Shown here in pieces: positions 7,670-13,799 of a DNA stretch of 15,744 bases; the first letter of the stretch is position 1; every line of letters begins with the position of its first letter. This stretch comes from Phycisphaerales bacterium UBA7812 (lineage in GTDB: Bacteria > Planctomycetota > Phycisphaerae > Phycisphaerales > UBA1924), in assembly GCA_002480345.1 (NCBI GenBank), contig DLBY01000119.1, positions 1 through 15,744 of the forward strand, in the 5' to 3' direction. The position numbers and the translations under genes were made by a program. A model generated the notes under the pieces. It was not told where the DNA came from and made no database searches. It worked only from the letters and a program-made list of their open reading frames with translations.

Positions 7670-8464
7670 TCAGCCCTCGACGACGGGGCTGAGCCCGACG
7701 GGGACCGACTCCGCCTCGTTGGGCGGGCTGCCCAAGAAGGGGAGCCACTCGTACCAGAGCTTGTCGCGCTCGAACCCGGGGTAGGTGTAGATGCGCCCCG
7801 CGGCGAACGGGTCGTCGGTCTCGTCGAACCACGCGAGCCAGGCCGCGGGCTCGTAGCCCAGATTCTGCCCGGTCAGGATCTCGAGCGCGGTGAGCGCGTT
7901 GTGGTTGACCGCGAGGCTGGGGTCGTTGAGCGCGCGCACGAGGGTCTGCAGGACGCGGGGCTCGCGGTATTGCCCCAGCGCGTGGACCGCCTCGGCGCGC
8001 ACCTGCGCGTTCATCTCGTTCTGTATCGTCGTCCGCTCCATCAGCGGCACGACCGCCTGCTCGTTGTGGATGCGCTGCAGCGCGCGGGCCGCCTCCATGC
8101 GCACGAGCCACTCCTCGTCGGTCAGGCGTTCGATGATGACCGCGGCGTCGCTCGGCTCGCCGTGGATGCCCAGGGCGCGGATGCCGACCTGGCGCACGCC
8201 CGAGTCCGGATCGTTGGCCGCGTCGCGGAAAAGCTCGAGGTAGGGCGTCTCGCCCCCGAACGGGGCGTTGGCGAGCAACGCGGTCCCGCGGTAGCGTCTG
8301 TCGGCGTCGTACTCGTCGAGGGCGAGTTCGACCGCGTCCCCGGGGTCGGGGGGCTGGAAGACCGCGAGCAGCGACTTGGCGCCGCGGTTGGCTTCCATCG
8401 TGTCGCACCCGATGAGCGGCGCGGCGGAAAGGACGAGTATGAGCGGGACGGTCCGGCGGAGCAT
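7670..8464 (-). CDS. HEAT-repeat lipoprotein
   Basis: A 264-residue secreted lipoprotein. The N-terminus MLRRTVPLILVLSAAPLIGC is a classical lipoprotein signal with the lipobox cysteine at position 20, which fixes the start at the ATG at 8464 although the frame is open 89 codons further. After a linker come several HEAT-type helical pairs (about 60-200: SGVRQVGIRALGIHG, EEWLVRMEAARALQRIH, AQVRAEAVHALGQY, LAVNHNALTALEILTG). The C-terminus is tryptophan/tyrosine-rich (AAWLAWFDE, DKLWYEWLPFLG). HEAT repeats usually serve as protein-protein scaffolds; the partner is unknown. A TATACT hexamer sits six bases before the ATG with no Shine-Dalgarno, so the message may be leaderless. The 5' end overlaps that of the opposite lipoprotein gene by 26 bases. 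It is first in the likely group with the MDR and glycosyltransferase genes. Confidence 0.88.
   Translation of the reverse strand: MLRRTVPLILVLSAAPLIGCDTMEANRGAKSLLAVFQPPDPGDAVELALDEYDADRRYRGTALLANAPFGGETPYLELFRDAANDPDSGVRQVGIRALGIHGEPSDAAVIIERLTDEEWLVRMEAARALQRIHNEQAVVPLMERTTIQNEMNAQVRAEAVHALGQYREPRVLQTLVRALNDPSLAVNHNALTALEILTGQNLGYEPAAWLAWFDETDDPFAAGRIYTYPGFERDKLWYEWLPFLGSPPNEAESVPVGLSPVVEG
8429..8433 (+). promoter_or_regulatory. Ribosome-binding site (AAGGA) of the rightward lipoprotein gene
   Basis: AAGGA within GGAAAGGACGAGT, five bases before the ATG at 8439. It supports that start over the earlier in-frame ATG at 8376 and over the later GTG codons at 8493 and 8499. Confidence 0.55.
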
Positions 8465-9233
8465 CTGGCGAGTATATCGGCGGGGCGGGCTCGTGCCCGT
8501 GATCGGGGGGCTGACGCTCGCGATCGGCGGGTGCGCGGGCGATCGCGTGCGCGCCGGGGCGGACCCCGGGCTGGGCGCGGTGCCCGGGACGGCGCTCGTC
8601 GAGTTCACGCCCGGGGAGCGCACGCGGGCGCGGATCGACCCCGCGACGGGCGAGCCGGCGGGGTTCGTGCGCACGCGGACCACGATGGATGCCGGTCGGG
8701 ACGACGGTGTCGGTCGCTGGACGGTGCGCACGATCGAGACCGACGCGGAAGGCGGCGAAACGGAGAAATCCGCGGGTCATGTGCTGGGGCCCTACGGCGG
8801 GGTGTACCTCGCGTGGTCGCGAAGCGTGAAGGACACGGACCCCGACGGGCCTCCGCGGTTGTATGTCTTCGATCCCCCGCTGATCTGGTATCCCGGCGCG
8901 ATCGAGCCGGGCGCGGTGTTCGAGGACACGGCGCGGATGACGGAACGCGATCCGGAAGACGAGTCCCGCGCCGTGCTCTCGGGGCGGGCGCTGCGGCGGG
9001 TCGCGATCGTGGACCACACCTCCCCGGGCTGGCCCTTCGAGGGCGAAGGCTGGGGCGTCGCGGCGGAGCTCCGGGTCCGGGTCGGGCCCGCGGAAGCCGT
9101 GCGCCGGACCACCACCCGCATGGACGGGCGACGGGCGGGCGATGAGTTCGTGGACTACGGCGTGCGCGTGCTGGGCGTCTCGATCACGCGCGAGCGCTGG
9201 TTGGTGGTCGCGGAGGATCCGCGCCCCGACTGA
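8439..9233 (+). CDS. Putative lipoprotein of unknown function
   Basis: Not recognised. From the ATG at 8439 the product is 264 residues: a basic n-region (VRRSIWRVYRRGG), a hydrophobic stretch (LVPVIGGLTLAIGG) and a lipobox cysteine at 32 (AIGGCAGD), so an envelope lipoprotein is likely. The remainder reads as alternating strands with many acidic and arginine residues and aromatic blocks (GPYGGVYLAWSRS, LYVFDPPLIWYPG, TSPGWPFEGEGWGV), suggesting a beta-rich globular domain. The start is supported by AAGGA five bases upstream and by the need for a charged n-region; starting at the internal GTG codons would leave too short a signal. It is divergent from, and overlaps by 26 bases, the HEAT lipoprotein gene, and converges with the coiled-coil protein gene 43 bases away. 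Codon use is typical of region 2 (CGC/CGG arginine). Confidence 0.75.
   Translation: MSGTVRRSIWRVYRRGGLVPVIGGLTLAIGGCAGDRVRAGADPGLGAVPGTALVEFTPGERTRARIDPATGEPAGFVRTRTTMDAGRDDGVGRWTVRTIETDAEGGETEKSAGHVLGPYGGVYLAWSRSVKDTDPDGPPRLYVFDPPLIWYPGAIEPGAVFEDTARMTERDPEDESRAVLSGRALRRVAIVDHTSPGWPFEGEGWGVAAELRVRVGPAEAVRRTTTRMDGRRAGDEFVDYGVRVLGVSITRERWLVVAEDPRPD
8465..8476 (-). promoter_or_regulatory. Putative leaderless promoter -10 (TATACT) of the HEAT lipoprotein gene
   Basis: TATACT at 8476-8471 on the minus strand, six bases before the ATG at 8464. It matches TATAAT at five of six positions. It lies inside the coding region of the divergent lipoprotein gene. No convincing -35 is visible at the usual spacing. 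Confidence 0.5.
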
Positions 9234-9276
9234 TTCGGCCGCTGCGTTCGGTGCGTCGGGAGCGGGCGATCCGGGA

Positions 9277-10050
9277 TCAGTTGGCCTGCTCGGGCGGCCG
9301 CATCGCGACGGGTGGCGCGAGGATCTCGGCCATCACGATCGCGTTGCGGAGGGCGGCGCGGTCCCGGAGCCTGGCGTGGGGGGTGCCGCTCTGGATCGCG
9401 GGCTGGCGGGACTTGGGCGCCGCGATCGACCCGACCTTGGGCTTCCCGTCGATCTTGATCTGTGATTCGGGATCCGGGACCAAGGCCGGGGCGGGCTTCC
9501 CGCCCTGTCCCGAGCGTTCGCGGGCGACGGCTTCGCGCTGGCGTTGGATCATCTCGCGGCGGCGCGCGAGCTCGGCTTGCCGCTTGCTGCCGGCGGACGG
9601 CCTGATGGTGCCGGGTGATTGACTCTGTGCGGGTTGGGGTGCGGGCTGGGGTGTGCGCGCGCCGCGTCCCGGTGCCTGCGGGCCCTGCTGTCCGGTGCGC
9701 TGGGCCCGCTGTCCGGCGCGTTGGGCCTGCTGCTGTCGCTGCTGCTGAGCCTGGTAGCGCCGGCGGAGTTCGGCGATCTGCTCCTGCCTCTGGCGACGGA
9801 TCGCTTCGGCGGCTTCGGACCGGGACGGCTTCTGCGCCTGCGTCGAGACGGTGACGGACTGGGCCTTGGGCTGGTTGAGCTCCGAGACGCGGCCCGTGCG
9901 GATCGCCTCGATGCGGCGTCGCTGACGCTCGGCCTCGATGCGTTTTTCCTCGGTGTGGGCCTTCACCTTGCGCGCGATCGCGCCGATCGCGGGGCCCATC
10001 ACCGCGAGGATGATGAAGAGAATCTGGATGATCGTTCCGAAGTTGTTCAC
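9277..10050 (-). CDS. Membrane-anchored coiled-coil, glutamine-rich protein of unknown function
   Basis: A 257-residue protein with one N-terminal transmembrane helix (about 5-26, GTIIQILFIILAVMGPAIGA). A charged, probably coiled-coil region follows (about 27-50, rich in K, E, R), then a second charged stretch and a glutamine/arginine low-complexity segment (about 82-125). A proline/glycine/alanine linker and another charged helix (about 155-180) come next. The C-terminal block contains LRDRAALRNAIVMAEILAPP; to my memory a closing RxAIVxxEILxPP motif recurs in hypothetical planctomycete proteins, but I cannot check that here. The start is a GTG; there is no Shine-Dalgarno, but TAGACT lies six bases upstream with TTGGTC 17 bases further, a good promoter for a leaderless message. 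It lies 58 bases downstream of the cysteine desulfurase gene. Base composition is normal for region 2. Confidence 0.8.
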   Translation of the reverse strand: MNNFGTIIQILFIILAVMGPAIGAIARKVKAHTEEKRIEAERQRRRIEAIRTGRVSELNQPKAQSVTVSTQAQKPSRSEAAEAIRRQRQEQIAELRRRYQAQQQRQQQAQRAGQRAQRTGQQGPQAPGRGARTPQPAPQPAQSQSPGTIRPSAGSKRQAELARRREMIQRQREAVARERSGQGGKPAPALVPDPESQIKIDGKPKVGSIAAPKSRQPAIQSGTPHARLRDRAALRNAIVMAEILAPPVAMRPPEQAN

Positions 10051-10085
10051 GGGATCAGTCTAGGGGAACGGGCGGCGCGGACCAA
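10051..10085 (-). promoter_or_regulatory. Putative leaderless promoter of the coiled-coil protein gene
   Basis: TTGGTC (10085-10080), 17 bases, TAGACT (10062-10057), six bases, then the GTG start at 10050. This is the only one of the five TAnnnT sites here with a recognisable -35. Transcription would start at the GTG. Confidence 0.5.
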
Positions 10086-10108
10086 GACGCGGGTTCGGGC
10101 GCCCGGCG

Positions 10109-11266
10109 TCAGGCGGGGACGCGGCGGAAGCGGGCGACGGTCTCGGTGACGATCGCGATCGCGTCGTCGATCTCTTCTTCGGTCGTGAACCGGGAGAGGC
10201 TGAAGCGGACGGAGCCGTGCGCGTTGTCGGGGGGCACGCCCATCGCGAGGAGGACGGGGGAGGGATCGAGCGAGCCGGACGAGCAGGCGGCGCCCGCGGA
10301 GGCGGCGAGGCCGCGCTCGGACATCGCGAGCAGGAGGACCTCCGCCTCGAGGCGGGGGAAGGCGATGTTGGTGGTGTTCCAGAGGCGGTCGCGCGTGCGC
10401 CCGTTGACGGAGGCGTCCGGGATCGCCTCGAGGATGGCGCGTTCGAACCGATCACGACGGGCGGCGATGGTTGTGCGCGCGGATTTGTCGGCGATCCACT
10501 CCCGGGCGGCGCGGGCGGCGGCGCCGGCGGCGAGGGCGCCCGGGACATTCTCCGTCCCGCCTCGCCTGCCCAGTTCCTGGGTGCCCTGGAGCGTGGGGCG
10601 GAGACGCACGCCCGGGCGGACGATGAGCGCGCCGATGCCCTTTGGGCCGTGGAATTTGTGGGGGGACAGCGTGAGCAGGTCCGCGGGCGGCGTGTCGAAC
10701 GCGTCGGACTCGGGGCAGGGGAGCTTGCCGATCCATTGGACGGCGTCGCAGTGGTAGATCGCGCCCGCCTGTTGGCATCGAGCGTGGATCTCGCGGGAGG
10801 GCTGGATGACACCTGTCTCGTTGTTGGCCCACTGGACACTGACGAGCGCGCGGGGGTGGTCGGCGAGCGCGGCGTCGAGATCGTCGAGGTCGATGACGCC
10901 GCCTTCTTCGATCCGCAGCCAGCGGAGGCGGACCCGCCCGGTGGATTCGAGGTGTTCGGCGAGGTCGCGGACCGCGGCGTGCTCAATCTTGCTGGTGATG
11001 AGCGTCTCGCGGTCGGAGGCGCCCAGGACGCCCCGGATCGCGAGGTCGATCGACTCGGTGCCGCTGCCTGTGAAGGTGAGCTGGCGCGGCGGCACCCCGG
11101 CGAGAGACGCGAGATCGGCGCGGGCGAGTTCGAGAGCGTGGCGGGCGGCCTGGCCGTCGCGGTGGACCGAGGAGGGGTTGTGCCAATGCGTTTCGAGCGC
11201 GTCGGTCGCGGCGGCGATCGCCTGCGGGATCGGTCGCGTGGTCGCGTTGTTGTCGAGATAGGGCAC
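10109..11266 (-). CDS. Cysteine desulfurase (NifS/IscS family)
   Basis: A PLP-dependent class V aminotransferase-fold enzyme that takes sulfur from L-cysteine as an enzyme persulfide for Fe-S clusters, tRNA thiolation or cofactors. The 385-residue product has the expected residues: YLDNNATT at the N-terminus, H96 in KIEHAAVR (PLP stacking), N149 in ANNETG, D174 in HCDAVQ, the PLP lysine K204 in LSPHKFHGPKG, and the catalytic cysteine C328 in SAGAACSSGS, the group I (NifS/IscS) loop. The GTG at 11266 is chosen because VPYLDNNATT is the usual N-terminus; the frame extends open upstream as a shadow of the TetR gene. No Shine-Dalgarno is present; TACCAT sits five bases upstream. No iscU, iscA or suf genes lie alongside, so its acceptor is unknown. 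Confidence 0.96.
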   Translation of the reverse strand: MPYLDNNATTRPIPQAIAAATDALETHWHNPSSVHRDGQAARHALELARADLASLAGVPPRQLTFTGSGTESIDLAIRGVLGASDRETLITSKIEHAAVRDLAEHLESTGRVRLRWLRIEEGGVIDLDDLDAALADHPRALVSVQWANNETGVIQPSREIHARCQQAGAIYHCDAVQWIGKLPCPESDAFDTPPADLLTLSPHKFHGPKGIGALIVRPGVRLRPTLQGTQELGRRGGTENVPGALAAGAAARAAREWIADKSARTTIAARRDRFERAILEAIPDASVNGRTRDRLWNTTNIAFPRLEAEVLLLAMSERGLAASAGAACSSGSLDPSPVLLAMGVPPDNAHGSVRFSLSRFTTEEEIDDAIAIVTETVARFRRVPA

Positions 11267-11277
11267 GGGGGATGGTA
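11267..11277 (-). promoter_or_regulatory. Putative leaderless promoter -10 (TACCAT) of the cysteine desulfurase gene
   Basis: TACCAT at 11277-11272 on the minus strand, five bases before the GTG at 11266, in the 67-base gap after the TetR gene. No -35 is visible; the flanks are almost pure G and C. Confidence 0.35.
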
Positions 11278-11333
11278 GAGAGAGGACCGCCCCCGGGGCG
11301 CGGGCCTGGGGATTGGCCGGCGGAGGCGCGTGG

Positions 11334-11954
11334 TCAGGCCTTCGGGGGCGCCTCGGCGGGCTTGCCCACGAGGACGCGGGCGAGGACATCGGAGAGGTGC
11401 ATGCCCTTGGCGTCGCGCTCGTTGTGCCCCTCGACGCCCAGCGCGGTGAGGGCGCCGTATCCGAGGCCCATCGAGATGAGCGACCAGGAGAGGACCTCGG
11501 CGCTGAAACGGTCACGCACGGCGCCCGTCTTCTGCGCCTCGGCGAGTTCTCCGACGATGAAGGCGTGGAGGCTCCTGATGTGCTCGTTGATCGCGCCGCG
11601 GATGTCGTCGTCGTCGACCTCGCTGATCGCCTGGAGGAAGACGCGGTACGCGTCGCGGCCCTCTTCGGAGACCATCGGGTTGTCGCCGATGAGTCGGGCG
11701 AGTCGCTCGGCGGGGGTCTTGGCGCTCGCGAGGTCACGCTCCCACTGCTTGAGGGTGCGCTCGCCTGTGCGGGCGATCAGAGCGATGAAGAGGTTCTTCT
11801 TGGATTTGAAGTGCCGGTAGATGATAGGCTCGGTGACGCCCGCGGCTTTCGCGAGTTGCGAGGTGGTGGCGCGGGCGTAGCCCTGGGCGCTGAAGGCTTC
11901 GGCGGCAACATCGAGGAGTTGTTCGCGGCGCTCGGCCGCGGGCATCCGGCCCAT
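11334..11954 (-). CDS. TetR family transcriptional regulator
   Basis: A one-component repressor-type regulator of 206 residues. The N-terminal DNA-binding domain is clear: RREQLLDVAAEAFSAQGY, then the helix-turn-helix TTSQLAKAAGVTEPIIYRHF (about 30-49), then KSKKNLF. The C-terminal ligand-binding domain (about 60-195) is helical, including DDDDIRGAINEHIRSLHAFI and VLSWSLISMGLGYGALTALG. The ATG at 11954 has a GGGAGAAAGGA ribosome-binding sequence just upstream; the frame is open further up but without a plausible protein. The inducing ligand and targets are unknown. An imperfect inverted repeat 20-56 bases upstream could be its own operator. The cysteine desulfurase gene follows after 67 bases, apparently with its own promoter. 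Confidence 0.93.
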   Translation of the reverse strand: MGRMPAAERREQLLDVAAEAFSAQGYARATTSQLAKAAGVTEPIIYRHFKSKKNLFIALIARTGERTLKQWERDLASAKTPAERLARLIGDNPMVSEEGRDAYRVFLQAISEVDDDDIRGAINEHIRSLHAFIVGELAEAQKTGAVRDRFSAEVLSWSLISMGLGYGALTALGVEGHNERDAKGMHLSDVLARVLVGKPAEAPPKA

Positions 11955-11957
11955 CGC

Positions 11958-11970
11958 GTCCTTTCTCCCG
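11958..11970 (-). promoter_or_regulatory. Ribosome-binding sequence shared with the beta-propeller dockerin gene
   Basis: The 13 bases CGGGAGAAAGGAC on the minus strand, ending three bases before the tetR-family ATG. An identical 13-mer precedes the gene starting at 13759. Confidence 0.6.
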
Positions 11971-11973
11971 CAT

Positions 11974-12010
11974 TGTCGGCGTTCGGGCGGCATCCTCGCG
12001 GACGCCGGCA
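11974..12010. promoter_or_regulatory. Imperfect inverted repeat, candidate TetR operator
   Basis: Half-sites at 11974-11986 (TGTCGGCGTTCGG) and 11998-12010 match at 10 of 13 positions as an inverted repeat with an 11-base spacer. The position in the 5' region of the TetR gene suits autoregulation, but in DNA this GC-rich such a match can arise by chance. Confidence 0.3.
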
Positions 12011-12029
12011 CGGGGAGGATCGGCGTGCC
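12007..12029 (-). terminator. Possible hairpin downstream of yidD
   Basis: A six-base perfect stem (GGCACG/CGTGCC at 12024-12029 and 12007-12012) with an 11-base loop, 13 bases past the yidD stop. There is no U tract after it, so intrinsic termination is doubtful. It partly overlaps the candidate TetR operator. Confidence 0.25.
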
Positions 12030-12041
12030 CCTTGGGTATCT

Positions 12042-12356
12042 TTATGCGGACCGGGGGGTGGGGTCGCGATCTTCGAGATTTTTCGCGCCGGTCTGCTCGG
12101 ATTCATCAACGGTTTCTTGATTGATCGGCACGGGGTCGTACCCGCCTGCACTGAACGGATGGCAGCGGGCGATTCGGCGAGCGGTGAGCAGCGAGGCGCG
12201 GAACGGGCCGAAGCGTTTGTAGGCCTCGATCGCGTAGCGACTGCAGGTGGGCTCGAAGCGGCACTGGCGCCCCAGGACCGGTGAAAGGGTGGCGCGGTAG
12301 ACCCAGATGAGGGCGATGAAGGGACGGGAAAGGGGATGGGTGCGGTGCTCAGGCAT
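12042..12356 (-). CDS. yidD: Membrane protein insertion efficiency factor YidD
   Basis: A small membrane-associated protein that assists YidC-mediated insertion of inner-membrane proteins. The 104-residue product has the complete family core: HPLSRPFIALIWVYRATLSP, QCRFEPTCSRYAIEAYKRFG (31-50) with its cysteines, and ARRIARCHPFSAGGYDPVP (59-77). A charged tail of about 27 residues follows. The ATG at 12356 overlaps the end of rnpA by eight bases, the usual rnpA-yidD coupling. The expected next gene, yidC, is not there; the TetR gene follows instead. Confidence 0.96.
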   Translation of the reverse strand: MPEHRTHPLSRPFIALIWVYRATLSPVLGRQCRFEPTCSRYAIEAYKRFGPFRASLLTARRIARCHPFSAGGYDPVPINQETVDESEQTGAKNLEDRDPTPRSA

Positions 12357-12810
12357 CGGATCCGGGAGCGGGATCGGGGTGCGACGCGGGGTCATGGGCT
12401 GTGGTCTGCGCGGCGGCGGCGCGCGCGACGCGTTTCTCGTGTTCCCGCGCGGCGCGGGCGACGAGGTCGGCGAGGATCTCGCGATACGCGGCGAGCGGCA
12501 TCGTCGCGTGGGGGCGGACGGAGACGATGATGTCGTACGCGCCGGGCGGGGTTGAGGGCACGGGCAGTGCGCGGCGCTCGAAACGGAATGCCTCGCGGAG
12601 CAGGCGTTTGATGCGTCCCCGCGCGACTGCGTTGCCGACCCGCCTGCCCACCGAGAGCCCCAGCCTGTGCTCGGGGAGGTTGTTGGGCTTGATGAACACG
12701 AGGAGAGGGCCGTGCGCTTTGCGGATCTTCGCGTCATAAACCGCGCGGTAATCGGTATCGCGGGAGAGGCGGTGTCGCTTGCGGTAGGTGAAGCGCTCCT
12801 GCTCGGTCAT
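12349..12810 (-). CDS. rnpA: Ribonuclease P protein component
   Basis: The protein subunit of RNase P, which helps the RNA subunit bind pre-tRNA 5' leaders. The 153-residue product has an N-terminal YRKRHRLSRDTDYRAVY block and LGLSVGRRVGNAVARGRIKR followed by LLREAFR. In the RNR signature the asparagine is a glycine (R64-G65-R66). After about residue 120 there is an alanine/proline-rich tail not needed by the family, which is usually 110-130 residues. The ATG at 12810 follows TATCGT by exactly six bases and has no Shine-Dalgarno, so a leaderless message is likely. The gene overlaps yidD by eight bases. The partner rpmH, normally just upstream, is absent; a dockerin protein gene ends 25 bases before the start. 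Confidence 0.95.
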   Translation of the reverse strand: MTEQERFTYRKRHRLSRDTDYRAVYDAKIRKAHGPLLVFIKPNNLPEHRLGLSVGRRVGNAVARGRIKRLLREAFRFERRALPVPSTPPGAYDIIVSVRPHATMPLAAYREILADLVARAAREHEKRVARAAAAQTTAHDPASHPDPAPGSDA

Positions 12811-12822
12811 CGGGTGACGATA
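12811..12822 (-). promoter_or_regulatory. Putative leaderless promoter -10 (TATCGT) of rnpA
   Basis: TATCGT at 12822-12817 on the minus strand, six bases before the rnpA ATG, in the 25-base gap after the upstream stop codon. If real, rnpA-yidD has a promoter of its own here and does not depend on the upstream secreted-protein gene. No good -35 is visible. Confidence 0.45.
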
Positions 12823-12835
12823 GCGTGGGAGGGAC

Positions 12836-13759
12836 TCAGGGGCAGCCCGCGAGGAACAGGTCCACGAACACGGTGATGTCGTCGAGGTCGTAGACGCCGT
12901 TGCCGTCGAAGTCGTAGGCGGGCGCGCCCGAGAGGAATCCCGCGATGAAGGCGGCGATGTCGGCGAGGTCGAGGACATCCCGGGGCAGCGCGATGTCGGC
13001 GGGGTTGCAGGACGCGGAGGGTCCGAACGCGATGCCGACGACCTGCTCGCCCGCGTTGAAGGGCCCGATCTCGTCGTAGCTGGTTTCGAGGACTTCGACG
13101 AGGAACCCGCCCGCGGCGTCGAACCCGGTGACGAAGAGGCGTCCGGAGTCGGGGTCGACCGCGGAATCCCCGACATCGCCCCGGCTGGGGAGCTGGCCGA
13201 CCCCGATGTAATAGGGCGCGGTGAAGATGCTGAAGACCTCGGCGACACGGGGCAGCCCGTCGTTGGCGTTGTAATCGTGCACGAGCGTGCGGTTGTTGAA
13301 CGCGTCCCAGACGACGCCGTCGTTGTCGCCCATGCCCAGGTCGGGGGAGACCCGTGTGACGACGGCGTCGAGGCCGAGTTCGGCGATGCGTGTTTCGAAG
13401 ACGGTGCCGGTCTGCCCGAATGTGACGAACAGGAGGTCACCCGACCCGGAGAACCCGACGCTGCCGGTCTTCTCCTGGCCTGGAGGGAGGCCCTTGATCG
13501 AGCCTGCGTTCTCGACGGTGCCGTCGAGGTCGATGCGGATCAGTGACCCGGGCTCGTTGTCGTTGGAGATGACCGCGAAGACGCCCGCGTCGGGGGCGTA
13601 TGCCATCGTGCCGCCCGGCGCGGCGGTCTCGAAGAGCGTGGTTGCCTGGCCCGTCTCGGTGTCAATGGAAACGAACCGACCCGAGGCGGTGATCCCGTAG
13701 AGGTCTCCGGCCGCGGCGTGGGCGGTCAGGCAGGCGAGCGTGGCGATCGCGGTGCGCAC
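12836..13759 (-). CDS. Secreted beta-propeller-like protein with GC-type dockerin domain
   Basis: A 307-residue exported protein. The N-terminus VRTAIATLACLTAHAAAGD is a signal peptide, probably cleaved after AHAAA. Residues about 20-245 form repeated short beta blades with DxxTG-type turns (RFVSIDTETGQATTLF, AYAPDAGVFAVIS, SAVDPDSGRLFVTGFD), like NHL or YVTN beta-propellers. The C-terminal 57 residues (251-307) are a GC-type dockerin: C251, loop LDLADIAAFIAGFL, loop DFDGNGVYDLDDITVF, and LAGC with C306. The start is a GTG with AAAGGA seven bases upstream, inside a 13-base sequence shared with the TetR gene. Such domains are thought to attach secreted proteins to a surface or complex; the receptor is not known from this window. 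It follows another dockerin protein gene by 40 bases. Confidence 0.88.
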   Translation of the reverse strand: MRTAIATLACLTAHAAAGDLYGITASGRFVSIDTETGQATTLFETAAPGGTMAYAPDAGVFAVISNDNEPGSLIRIDLDGTVENAGSIKGLPPGQEKTGSVGFSGSGDLLFVTFGQTGTVFETRIAELGLDAVVTRVSPDLGMGDNDGVVWDAFNNRTLVHDYNANDGLPRVAEVFSIFTAPYYIGVGQLPSRGDVGDSAVDPDSGRLFVTGFDAAGGFLVEVLETSYDEIGPFNAGEQVVGIAFGPSASCNPADIALPRDVLDLADIAAFIAGFLSGAPAYDFDGNGVYDLDDITVFVDLFLAGCP

Positions 13760-13765
13760 GGTGTG

Positions 13766-13778
13766 GTCCTTTCTCCCG
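13766..13778 (-). promoter_or_regulatory. Ribosome-binding sequence of the beta-propeller dockerin gene
   Basis: CGGGAGAAAGGAC on the minus strand, ending six bases before the GTG at 13759. It is identical over 13 bases to the one before the TetR gene and decides the GTG start, which opens a good signal peptide. Confidence 0.6.
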
Positions 13779-13799
13779 TGCGGGTGTGGCGGACGGGTG

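Noticed and set aside
7101..9017. Minus-strand open frame of 638 codons
   Set aside because: It is out of frame with the HEAT lipoprotein and MDR genes on the same strand and gives an arginine/proline-rich low-complexity product. It is a shadow frame.
3947..9145. Plus-strand open frame of 1732 codons
   Set aside because: It runs antisense to five well-supported genes and its translation is arginine-, histidine- and alanine-rich without any domain. Such frames are expected opposite genes with very high third-position GC.
10096..10105. Ten-base palindrome CGGGCGCCCG after the cysteine desulfurase stop
   Set aside because: There is no loop and no U tract, and short GC palindromes are common at this base composition. 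Not called as a terminator or operator.
10217..11278. Plus-strand open frame of 353 codons opposite the cysteine desulfurase gene
   Set aside because: The cysteine desulfurase has every active-site residue. The opposite frame is a glycine/arginine/aspartate-rich shadow.
11267..11737. N-terminal extension of the cysteine desulfurase frame
   Set aside because: The extra 157 codons overlap the TetR gene in another frame and are serine/arginine/proline low complexity. The family N-terminus VPYLDNNATT begins at the GTG at 11266.
12042..12737. Longer yidD and rnpA frames (starts at 12737 and 13440)
   Set aside because: The added N-terminal parts are shadows of rnpA and of the dockerin gene. The conserved cores begin at 12356 and 12810.
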